Below are positions 28,816 to 35,208 of a stretch of DNA of 64,000 nt, in pieces (the first letter of the stretch is position 1; each line of letters opens with the position of its first letter). Below the pieces are notes generated by a model. That model saw only the letters and a list, made by a program, of their open reading frames with translations, did no database searches and was not told where the DNA came from. The stretch comes from Blastopirellula retiformator. GTDB taxonomy: Bacteria; Planctomycetota; Planctomycetia; Pirellulales; Pirellulaceae. Position numbers and translations under genes: made by a program. Location: NCBI RefSeq assembly GCF_007859755.1, contig NZ_SJPF01000003.1, forward strand, positions 372,001 through 436,000, read 5' to 3'.

Positions 28816-29098
28816 CGCTTCGGGCTACTATTCGCGGGTTCGGCTTCCTTCCCAAGTTTTTTTCTCTCTTGCCTCGAACCTTTTCGGCGCTACGTCGTCT
28901 ACCTTTGCATACCGCTTGTGCCATGTCTGCCAGCGGGCGAGTGATAGCGACCACCAACCTTTTGCGAGAAAACCTTTCCGCCATGACGTTTTTGCCGCGA
29001 CAACACGAAGGTAACGCGACCTCAGGCTGCTGCCTGATGCGATCGTTGTATCTCGATTTTCGCTCTCGACGCGGGTGACTTGCGCGGATGTTCTGCAC
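28816..29098. other. Intergenic region upstream of the tRNA array
   Basis: No gene seen; overlapping short frames on both strands do not look coding. It should hold the array promoter, but I found no clear -35/-10 pair and no sigma54 GG-N10-GC box. Confidence 0.45.
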
Positions 29099-29134
29099 AA
29101 GCCCGGGTCGACTATCGACGCCGGGCTTTTTTTG
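29099..29134 (+). terminator. Terminator-like hairpin just before the tRNA array
   Basis: AAGCCCGG (with GTCG) pairs with (CG)CCGGGCTT, followed by T7. It lies only 9 nt before tRNA-Phe. With no gene between here and the previous terminator, it may end a short leader transcript or insulate the array. Confidence 0.75.
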
Positions 29135-29143
29135 TGCATCTAC

Positions 29144-29215
29144 GGACGAGTAGCTGAGACGGAGTAGCGTCTGGCTGAAAACCAGAAGACGGAGATTCGA
29201 GCGCTCCCTCGTCCA
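29144..29215 (+). tRNA. tRNA-Phe (GAA)
   Basis: Acceptor GGACGAG/CTCGTCC, anticodon arm TCTGG-CTGAAAA-CCAGA giving GAA, T-loop TTCGAGC. The D-stem is only about 3 bp and the T-stem has one mismatch. CCA is not encoded. First gene of the array. Confidence 0.85.
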
Positions 29216-29232
29216 CTATCAGGAGACGGATG

Positions 29233-29523
29233 ATGAACAGTCAACCTTTGTTTCAACAAGCGATCGCCGCCTGCTTCGAAATTCCCAGTCGGCCGGCGAT
29301 CCGCTCGGCTCGGATCCGCTTCCGGGGCGGCGCTTCGCAGCGCTACGCCGTGGTGCTGGGACCGCAGGAAGCGGACGAGCCGCAGCGTTTACAGTTTCGC
29401 GGCGGCCAAGAGTTGGAGGTCGACCTGCGACCCAGCGGCGTTGGCCAAGACGCCTATGAACTGCGACTCGGAGGCGGTCGCCGGGCTTTGGAAGTCTCGG
29501 CCGACTACTTCGACGTGATTTAG
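29233..29523 (+). CDS. 96-residue protein inside the tRNA array, unknown
   Basis: Begins ATG 29233 (or the adjacent ATG 29230) with AGGAG a few bases upstream and ends TAG. The sequence is rich in Arg, Gly and Leu with short alternating hydrophobic stretches (RYAVVLGPQ, LQFRGGQELEVDL, ALEVSADYFDVI), suggesting a small beta-rich domain; there is no signal peptide and no known motif. It starts 18 nt after tRNA-Phe and ends 115 nt before tRNA-Gln, all on one strand, so it is probably on the array transcript. Good ribosome site and high-GC third positions argue it is real. I do not recognise a family. Confidence 0.7.
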   Translation: MNSQPLFQQAIAACFEIPSRPAIRSARIRFRGGASQRYAVVLGPQEADEPQRLQFRGGQELEVDLRPSGVGQDAYELRLGGGRRALEVSADYFDVI

Positions 29524-29532
29524 CGACTTGAG

Positions 29533-29577
29533 GCGGCGCGCTCCCAGTGGGTGGGAACAAGCGAGGGAGCGCGCCGC
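29533..29577 (+). other. Strong hairpin after the 96-aa gene
   Basis: GCGGCGCGCTCCC pairs perfectly with GGGAGCGCGCCGC (13 bp) around 19 nt; a second hairpin CCGAAAC-gac-GTTTCGG follows at 29583-29599. No T-run follows, so a processing or RNA-stability element is as likely as a terminator. Confidence 0.6.
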
Positions 29578-29638
29578 AACGTCCGAAACGACGTTTCGGC
29601 CACTTTGATCTTTGACAATTCGGCTAGTGATTGCTGTT

Positions 29639-29711
29639 GCGAGAGGTTCGCTGTTGGTAGTGATGCCTGACTTTGAATCAGGTTGCCGCTGGTTCGATTC
29701 CAGCTCTCGCA
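29639..29711 (+). tRNA. tRNA-Gln (TTG)
   Basis: Acceptor GCGAGAG/CTCTCGC, D-arm TCGC...GTGA, anticodon arm CCTGA-CTTTGAA-TCAGG giving TTG, T-arm CTGG-TTCGATT-CCAG. Well-formed, 73 nt, CCA not encoded. TTGACA lies 22 bp upstream. Confidence 0.9.
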
Positions 29712-29763
29712 GCCTTGTTGGGCTACGATGGTCCGGTTTGTCGCTCGCCCTACAAACGAAAAT

Positions 29764-29838
29764 GCACCTGTGGAACAGTCCGGAATGTTCGCCGCCCTGT
29801 CACGGCGGAGGTCGCGGGTTCAAATCCCGTCTGGTGCG
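29764..29838 (+). tRNA. tRNA-Asp (GTC)
   Basis: Anticodon arm CCGCC-CTGTCAC-GGCGG giving GTC; D-stem GAAC/GTTC; T-arm GCGGG-TTCAAAT-CCCGT; discriminator G as usual for Asp. The acceptor GCACCTG/CTGGTGC has one T-T mismatch at pair 6. Confidence 0.88.
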
Positions 29839-29887
29839 CTTAAGAATTCGCGGTAACAAGTTGCCGCGGTTCTCGCTTCCCATTTTC

Positions 29888-29965
29888 GGCACGGTACGCA
29901 AATCTTGGCAAAGCGGCGAAGCTCAGACCTTCGTGACTTTGTGAGTTCGAGTCTCACTCGTGCCA
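29888..29965 (+). tRNA. tRNA-Leu (CAG), lacking the long variable arm
   Basis: Acceptor GGCACGG/TCGTGCC (one G-T), D-arm CGC...GCG with GG in the loop, anticodon arm CGAAG-CTCAGAC-CTTCG giving CAG, T-arm GTGAG-TTCGAGT-CTCAC, discriminator A. Between anticodon and T stems there are only 7 nt (TGACTTT), whereas leucine tRNAs normally have a long paired variable arm. Confidence 0.8.
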
Positions 29966-29976
29966 CTATCCACTAC

Positions 29977-30058
29977 GCGTCGGCTGGGCATTGGCGAGCC
30001 CAAGTGGCTGTAAACCACTCGTTTTCGAACTTTGGCGGTTCAATTCCGTCCCGACACA
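29977..30058 (+). tRNA. tRNA-Tyr (GTA)
   Basis: Anticodon arm AGTGG-CTGTAAA-CCACT giving GTA; D-stem GGGC/GCCC; a 14-nt variable region as expected for bacterial tRNA-Tyr; T-loop TTCAATT. Acceptor GCGTCGG/CCGACAC has one mismatch. Confidence 0.85.
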
Positions 30059-30091
30059 CTCGACTCCCCTTGCTCTACCTTGATGCTCACT

Positions 30092-30158
30092 GCGGACGAG
30101 CCGGAGCTCGACGAAGCCTCATAAGCTTCGGGCAGCGGGTTCGACTCCCGCGTCCGCT
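30092..30158 (+). tRNA. tRNA-Met (CAT), with a shortened D-arm
   Basis: GCGGACG/CGTCCGC perfect end pairing, anticodon arm GAAGC-CTCATAA-GCTTC giving CAT, T-arm GCGGG-TTCGACT-CCCGC. Only about 13 nt remain for the D-arm, and there are no three G-C pairs in the anticodon stem, so it is not an initiator. A CAT anticodon could also be a lysidine-modified Ile tRNA. Confidence 0.72.
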
Positions 30159-30181
30159 ATTTGAGAATGACGAATGTCTAA

Positions 30182-30330
30182 CTGCCTGTTGAAAAATGCC
30201 CTCGTGGCATTTTCCAACCTCGCCAGGCTCAGAGCATAGCTCTTCGCGGCTCGCAAAATAACAACTTACGTCGCTATTTTGGGATCGCATCCCTGCGATC
30301 CAGCAGCCCGTTGAGAAAATCAACGGACTG
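30182..30330 (+). repeat. Dispersed repeat family A, copy 3 (inside the tRNA array)
   Basis: 149 bp, nearly identical to copy 1 at 9802-9950. It splits the array into a first block of six tRNAs and a second block of four. Confidence 0.92.
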
Positions 30331-30339
30331 CCAATGCTG

Positions 30340-30362
30340 AAACGCAAGACCGAATTGCGTTT
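30340..30362 (+). other. Hairpin after repeat A copy 3
   Basis: AAACGCAA-gaccgaa-TTGCGTTT is a perfect 8-bp stem followed by TCTT. Could be a weak terminator or part of a small RNA; the following ~120 nt to the next tRNA hold no gene. Confidence 0.45.
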
Positions 30363-30481
30363 TCTTAGCGATCAAACCGCGATTCTTGGGTTCGCTCCAA
30401 TATTCAAGCTGGGGCGGCGAACAACCATCGAAAGCTACAGAACAACAATAGACATTGGTCATTAGGCATTTCTTCTCTCTC

Positions 30482-30554
30482 GGCTTGCGAGTGTGCCGGA
30501 TTCGCACGCAACCTTGCGAAGGTTGTAGGCCAGGTTCGATTCCTGGGTGAGCCG
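30482..30554 (+). tRNA. tRNA-Arg (GCG)
   Basis: Acceptor GGCTTGC/GTGAGCC (two wobbles), D-arm GTGT...GCAC, anticodon arm CAACC-TTGCGAA-GGTTG giving GCG, T-arm CCAGG-TTCGATT-CCTGG. Bacteria normally read CGU/CGC/CGA with an ACG (inosine) tRNA; a GCG tRNA is rare. Confidence 0.85.
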
Positions 30555-30561
30555 CTTTTTT

Positions 30562-30634
30562 AACGTCGTCGCTGTTGGACAGCCGGCCGTCTGCAAAACG
30601 GCTCGCACGTCGGGTTCGATTCCCGCCGACGTTT
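30562..30634 (+). tRNA. tRNA-Cys (GCA)
   Basis: Acceptor AACGTCG/CGACGTT perfect; D-arm GCTG-TTGGA-CAGC; anticodon arm GCCGT-CTGCAAA-ACGGC giving GCA; discriminator T, the known Cys identity base. The acceptor starting with A is unusual. Lies 7 nt after tRNA-Arg. Confidence 0.85.
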
Positions 30635-30739
30635 TTTTGATGCAAGCATCGAGAGACGCAATACTCCGGCGGCGCTTGGGCCTCTTGTTCAGATTGGTCA
30701 AAAGCGTTCCGCGAAAACGGGTTCGACGGTTGCGTTTCT

Positions 30740-30813
30740 CTTGTGGTCGTCCAAAGGTAGGACGTCGGTTTTGAGGACCGAATGTATGGGTTCGATTCCC
30801 ATCCACTGCACCA
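30740..30813 (+). tRNA. tRNA-like gene, anticodon TGA (Ser-like), degenerate
   Basis: D-arm GTCC-AAAGGTA-GGAC, anticodon arm TCGGT-TTTGAGG-ACCGA giving TGA, T-arm ATGGG-TTCGATT-CCCAT, and an encoded CCA. The acceptor stem pairs poorly (two mismatches) and the variable region is only 4 nt, whereas serine tRNAs need a long arm. Probably not a normal serine acceptor. Confidence 0.55.
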
Positions 30814-30839
30814 GGAAATGCCCAATGGCATTTCCACCA

Positions 30840-30912
30840 TTACCGTTAGCTCAATGGGTAGAGCACCAGACGATTAATCTGGCTGTAGCAAGTTCGAATC
30901 TTGCACGGTTAA
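30840..30912 (+). tRNA. tRNA-like gene, anticodon ATT (Asn-like), odd anticodon loop
   Basis: D-arm GCTC-AATGGGTA-GAGC, T-arm GCAAG-TTCGAAT-CTTGC and acceptor TTACCGT/ACGGTTA (one mismatch) are good. The anticodon loop is CGATTAA: G replaces the nearly invariant T33 and the anticodon reads ATT, where bacterial tRNA-Asn has CTGTTAA. Confidence 0.7.
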
Positions 30913-31346
30913 CCACCGCCTGAAGGGATGCGACGATCGCACGATCAGTCGTCGACGCGGCGTCTTGTCGGTCAACGCAACTACGCTTTTTGGCTTCGGC
31001 CACTTGGCGGAGATGCCGAGAATGACACTCGCTTTGTCGGCGGCCCCATCGGTTTGCGGCTTTGCGGGACGAACGGTCCGCATCGATACTGCGTGTTGCC
31101 GACCTCTACGGCAAGCGCGTCTGGTTCTTCTTGCGAGAAGAGCGGGCGCTCTCTAAGTGGAAAGACGCTTGACGCTCGCGATGCGCACCGACGATCCCCC
31201 GCGGCAAAAGATGGGATCGCAGCGGACGCTTGCATCCTGGATGGCATTTTTCGTACACGCACAATCACGGCCGAATTGCTTTTTCGTTTTCAACCTTTTT
31301 GTGGAGATTGCTTCCGATGCGTTAACAGACGAGCGGAGCAGGAGAG
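30913..31346. other. Spacer between the tRNA array and the slipin gene
   Basis: No complete gene. One plus-strand frame (31026-31172, ending TGA) translates to a plausible segment, RVADLYGKRVWFFLREERAL, but has no ATG/GTG start and could be a gene remnant or chance. No further tRNA was recognised. GGAG motifs near 31335-31344 serve the slipin start. Confidence 0.45.
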
Positions 31347-32462
31347 ATGACGACGATGATGTTTAACCAGCTAATTCAAATCCAAACGTACGAAGCGGGC
31401 CTGCACTTTGTCGACGGCGAATTCGTCGGCGTGCTCGCTCCGGGGCGTCATCGCTTGTGGAGCGTCTTCCGCAAGCAAACGGTCGATATCGTCTCGCGGC
31501 GCGATCCGTGGCTGCGTCACGACAAGCTCGACGTGATTGCTCGCAGCGGTTTGCTGGGCGATCAGGCCGTGGTCGTCGACCTGACCGAGCACGAGCGGGC
31601 CATCGTGATGATCGACGGCCGTTTCGACCGGATCCTGAAGCCGGGCCTGTACGTCTACTGGAACGGTCAGCGCAAGGTCGAGATCGAGCGGTACGACGCG
31701 CAAGACGTTCGTCTGCAGCGTAACCACCTGTCGCGCATCGCCCGCGAGTCACTGGTTCGCGCGGCGCTCGACGTCTGCGAAGTGCAGCGGTTCCACCGCG
31801 GCGTGCTGTTTTACGACGGCAAGTACGTCGAGACGCTCGACCCAGGCGTTTACGCGTTCTGGCGCGAGACGGTCGACGCCCGCGTCGTCGAGATCGACCT
31901 GCGCGAGCAGACGCTTGACGTCGCCGGTCAAGAGATCATGACGGCCGACAAGGTGACGCTGCGGCTGAACCTGGTCGCGACCTACCGCGTGGTCGATCCG
32001 CTAAAGGCGGCGGCCGCAACGCTCGACGTGGCGCAGGCCTTGTACCGCGAGACGCAGCTCGCCGCTCGGGCGGTGATCGGCGCTCGCGAACTGGAGGTCT
32101 TCTTGTCGGAGAAGGAAAACGTCGCCGACGAGATTGCCGCGATCGCTCGTCGCCGGGCTGAAACGCTTGGTCTAGAGTTGATCACGGTGGGCGTACGCGA
32201 TGTGATCTTGCCTGGCGAGATGAAGGACCTGCTGAACAAGGTGACGCAGGCCAAGAAGGCGGCGGAGGCGAACCTGATCTTCCGGCGGGAAGAGACGGCC
32301 GCGATGCGCAGCCAGGCGAACACCGCACGGCTATTGGCCGATAATCCCACGCTAATGCGACTGCGTGAGCTGGAGGTCTTGGAGAAGATCGCCGCTGAGG
32401 GCAAGCTGAACGTGGTGGTTGGCGAGCGCGGCTTGGCCGATCGGATCGTGAACCTGTTGTAG
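31347..32462 (+). CDS. Slipin / SPFH (band 7) protein with three DG-PG-W modules
   Basis: 371 residues, ATG 31347 with GGAG 8 nt upstream (in-frame ATGs at 31356 and 31359 are possible). Three similar modules precede the SPFH core: GLHFVDGEFVGVLAPGRHRLW (about 16), AIVMIDGRFDRILKPGLYVYW (about 88) and GVLFYDGKYVETLDPGVYAFW (about 152). The SPFH domain follows (IDLREQTLDVAGQEIMTADKVTLRLNL and a long charged helix with VTQAKKAAEANLIFRREETAAMRSQ). Unlike stomatin or classical slipins there is no N-terminal hairpin anchor. Proteins of this type assemble into membrane-associated rings; as I recall, related slipins occur in bacterial Rtc RNA-repair operons. Here it follows a tRNA array on the same strand. 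Confidence 0.88.
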   Translation: MTTMMFNQLIQIQTYEAGLHFVDGEFVGVLAPGRHRLWSVFRKQTVDIVSRRDPWLRHDKLDVIARSGLLGDQAVVVDLTEHERAIVMIDGRFDRILKPGLYVYWNGQRKVEIERYDAQDVRLQRNHLSRIARESLVRAALDVCEVQRFHRGVLFYDGKYVETLDPGVYAFWRETVDARVVEIDLREQTLDVAGQEIMTADKVTLRLNLVATYRVVDPLKAAAATLDVAQALYRETQLAARAVIGARELEVFLSEKENVADEIAAIARRRAETLGLELITVGVRDVILPGEMKDLLNKVTQAKKAAEANLIFRREETAAMRSQANTARLLADNPTLMRLRELEVLEKIAAEGKLNVVVGERGLADRIVNLL

Positions 32463-32467
32463 CAACT

Positions 32468-32503
32468 GGGCGCCTGGAAGTTTCTGCTTTCGGGCGCCCT
32501 TTT
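32468..32503 (+). terminator. Terminator after slipin
   Basis: GGGCGCC pairs with GGCGCCC around a 17-nt loop, followed by T4. Confidence 0.65.
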
Positions 32504-32599
32504 CCGTTTCTTGCTTCCACCTGACGTGAAGCGAGGCATCGGGTAAATTTGGAAGTGTGCAATGGCCCCTCCCAGATTGTTTCGCAATGGCGCCCTGAT

Positions 32600-32998
32600 A
32601 TGCCCACCTTAATGATTGTGCTCCGCCGTGAGATTCCCGATGTGCTGCCGTATGTGCATGGCGAAGCGCTGACCGAGCGCGAACACGAAATGACGCAAAT
32701 CGCGGAGACGCTCGGTGTGACGGCGTTGTCCGCTTTCTTTGGACAGGGCGCTGACGAGACCGATTTCTTTTTGGATGACGAAGAGGAGTTGGGGGAGGAG
32801 TTCGATCTGCCGGCTGAAGTTTGGTTTGCCCCGGCCGATGGATTGACGACGATCGCTGCTCTATTGGAACACCTCGCCGCTAAGCCCGACTGCGTTGCCG
32901 ATAGTCACAAGATTTCGCTGGAATTGCGAGAGTGGCAATCGCTGCTGCAGACGGCGCAGCGGCACCGGGTGAAATGGCACGTCGGCGTCGACTTCTAG
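32600..32998 (+). CDS. Hypothetical acidic protein, 132 residues
   Basis: ATG 32600 chosen over an upstream in-frame ATG (32549) because the protein then starts with a hydrophobic strand, MPTLMIVLRREIP. Strongly acidic middle (FFLDDEEELGEEFDLPAEVWF). No signal peptide, no known motif. Single gene; unlikely to share a transcript with slipin because of the intervening terminator. Confidence 0.65.
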   Translation: MPTLMIVLRREIPDVLPYVHGEALTEREHEMTQIAETLGVTALSAFFGQGADETDFFLDDEEELGEEFDLPAEVWFAPADGLTTIAALLEHLAAKPDCVADSHKISLELREWQSLLQTAQRHRVKWHVGVDF

Positions 32999-33217
32999 TG
33001 TCGCAACGTTGCGTGAAGTTCGCAAAGACGAACCGATCGTTTGAGAAACCCAAGCGAAATCAGCGCAAACCTCGGCCCATTAACGAAGAAGTCGCGATAA
33101 ACCTCGTTGAGAATCAGCTATCTGGCTGGGAAGCGAGACGTAGAATAAAGGGATAGGCGGCGGAAAGCTGGCCGCCTGCCTGCCGAAGTATTCCCCCCCG
33201 CCTCGATAAGAAACGTC

Positions 33218-35053
33218 ATGTTGCCAGTCAAGTCTCTCGCCGGTTGCTGCCTGCTCGTTCTCACTTTCGCGTCGCTAGTCGCGGCCGAAGATCTCACTCC
33301 CCAACAAGAGATCGACCAGCTCGTTCCCCAGGCGATGAAAATCCTGCAGCAGTGGGAGCAAACCGATCCGGTCGCTGGAGATCGCAAACTGCACGTCGTC
33401 TACTGGACTCCCAATGATCGCGAGCCGGCGCCTCGTTACCGCGAACGCCTGTCGGAGATCTTGCTGAACATTCAAAACTTCTACGCCACGGAAATGTCGC
33501 GGTTTGGTTTTGGGCCGCGGACGATTCAGCTCGACTTGGCGGAAGACGGCCTGGTCAACCTACACGTCGTCACCGGCGAAGGACCGTACAAGCAGTACGA
33601 CACGCCCGATGGTCGCCGCATTCGCCAAGAGTGCATCCCGACGCTGCGAGAGGCCGGCATCAATCCTGACGAAGAGACGATCGTCATCTTCTGCAATATG
33701 TCGAACTGGGACCCCGAAAAGCGAACCATTCGCCAGAACAGTCCCTACTATGCCGGCGGCAGTCCGACCGGCGGCAACGCCTGGCAAGTCGATTCGCCGA
33801 TTCTCGAGTTGTCGTCGCTGGCCAACAAAGGGGACAACGTCCGCGATGGCCAGTATGGCGACATCTCGCTGGGTAAGTACAACTCGATCTTCATTGGCGG
33901 CGTTTGCCACGAACTGGGACACTCGCTCGGCCTGCCCCATTGCAAGGAACGCCCCGACCAGAAAGAAGCGTTCGGTACGGCGCTGATGGGGTCGGGCAAT
34001 CGCAGCTACGGCGATGATCTGCGGGGCGAAGGTCGCGGTACGTTTCTGACGCTGGCTCATGGGCTGAAGTTGGCGTCGCACCCGCAGTTCTCCGGTTCGA
34101 TCAAAGGTCTTAGCTCCAAGAGCGACGCCCAAGTAGAGATCCTGGATGTGGAAGAAGTGGACGGCGCCGTGCAGTTGACCGGCCGCGTCACCGCCAACCC
34201 GCCCACCTATGCTGTGCTGGGGTATCTCGATCCGGACGGACATAGCAACTACGACGCCAACACGGCGGTTGCTGTGCCCAACGAAGCGGGCGAGTTCACT
34301 TTGCGCTATCGTCCGCTGACGCCCAATTTTCAGGGGCGGATACGGATCGACGTGTGTCAGGTCAATGGCGCCGCGACGACCTACGCCGGCGATAATTCGC
34401 GGTGGGGATTCGACCTGACGACCGATAGCAACGCCAAGCCGCAATTGAAGACGATTCGTCAAAAGCTGAAACTGCTGCCGCTGATCGAAGCGGTGAAGTC
34501 GAAAGACGAGAAGCGCATCGCCGAGCTACGCGAACAGCTAGCGGCTGCGGACGACAAGCTGGTTGCCGAAGTCGCCAAACGCTTGTCGGCGCCCAGTAAA
34601 GCGAAGCGTCCCTATATTTCGCCGCTGTACGTGCCGAAGGAAGTGACCGAAGTTCCGCTTTCCGATTGTCAGCCCGAAACGGCGCATGTCGGGTATGGCC
34701 GCGTGGCCTACGATCACGTTCCCGGCGATCAGATGTTGATGGAAGCTCGCGGTCGGATTTTCCCCCACGGCATCTGGGCTCATGCTCCGGCGCAGCACAC
34801 CTACGACCTGGGCGGCGCTTGGGATAACTTCTCCGGCACGGTAGGACTGGCCGGAACCGACGGTTCGGTCGTCTTTGTGATCAACGCGGATGGAAAAGAG
34901 CTCTATCGTAGTCCCAAAATCGAGGCGGGCCGGTTGCACGACTTTTGGGTCGAAGTGACCGACGCCGCTCGATTGGAACTGGTCGTCGAAGATGGCGGCG
35001 ACGGCAATACCCGCGACTGGGCGATGTGGTTGGAACCGGTGTTGGGGCGGTAG
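33218..35053 (+). CDS. Exported metzincin-type metalloprotease with C-terminal NPCBM domain
   Basis: 611 residues. Signal peptide (MLPVKSLAGCCLLVLTFASLVAA), then a peptidase domain with HELGHSLGLPH (about 231-241), the HExxHxxGxxH zinc site of metzincins. A beta-sandwich segment follows (about 300-400), a helical linker, and a C-terminal NPCBM-type carbohydrate-binding module (about 465-611; HVGYGRVAYD, FPHGIWAHAPAQHTYDLGG). NPCBM modules occur on secreted glycosidases and in many planctomycete proteins. Likely acts on glycoproteins or at polysaccharide surfaces, which is inference. The following spacer holds an inverted repeat, then a convergent gene. Confidence 0.88.
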   Translation: MLPVKSLAGCCLLVLTFASLVAAEDLTPQQEIDQLVPQAMKILQQWEQTDPVAGDRKLHVVYWTPNDREPAPRYRERLSEILLNIQNFYATEMSRFGFGPRTIQLDLAEDGLVNLHVVTGEGPYKQYDTPDGRRIRQECIPTLREAGINPDEETIVIFCNMSNWDPEKRTIRQNSPYYAGGSPTGGNAWQVDSPILELSSLANKGDNVRDGQYGDISLGKYNSIFIGGVCHELGHSLGLPHCKERPDQKEAFGTALMGSGNRSYGDDLRGEGRGTFLTLAHGLKLASHPQFSGSIKGLSSKSDAQVEILDVEEVDGAVQLTGRVTANPPTYAVLGYLDPDGHSNYDANTAVAVPNEAGEFTLRYRPLTPNFQGRIRIDVCQVNGAATTYAGDNSRWGFDLTTDSNAKPQLKTIRQKLKLLPLIEAVKSKDEKRIAELREQLAAADDKLVAEVAKRLSAPSKAKRPYISPLYVPKEVTEVPLSDCQPETAHVGYGRVAYDHVPGDQMLMEARGRIFPHGIWAHAPAQHTYDLGGAWDNFSGTVGLAGTDGSVVFVINADGKELYRSPKIEAGRLHDFWVEVTDAARLELVVEDGGDGNTRDWAMWLEPVLGR

Positions 35054-35070
35054 CGGATTGGGGCCGCATT

Positions 35071-35190
35071 TGTAGGGTGGGTGGAGCAAGCGCGCACCGG
35101 CCGTTTCCATTGATGGAGCGCAAGTCGCTTGCGCAACCCACCTTCTTCTTGCGACCGCATTGTTGGGTTTCGCTGCGCTGCACCCAACCT
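35071..35190. repeat. Inverted-repeat element between convergent genes
   Basis: GTAGGGTGGGT at the left faces ACCCAACCTAC at the right (one mismatch), with inner pairs such as GCGCAA...TTGCGC. About 120 bp of folded, non-coding sequence that looks like a small mobile repeat. Only one copy is in this window. Confidence 0.6.
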
Positions 35191-35208
35191 ACGAAGCGCC
35201 TGGCGAAC

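Noticed and set aside
29144-30912. Prophage or integrative element explaining the tRNA cluster
   Set aside because: No integrase, phage structural gene or duplicated attachment site within the window.
28816-31346. Sigma54 promoter for the tRNA array or slipin, as expected for an RtcR-controlled operon
   Set aside because: No GG-N10-GC box was found; candidates such as the TTGC at 31276-31279 have wrong spacing.
30928-31350. 140-codon plus-strand frame in the array-slipin spacer
   Set aside because: Composition is not protein-like and its end overlaps the slipin start; another frame there looks slightly better but is also incomplete.
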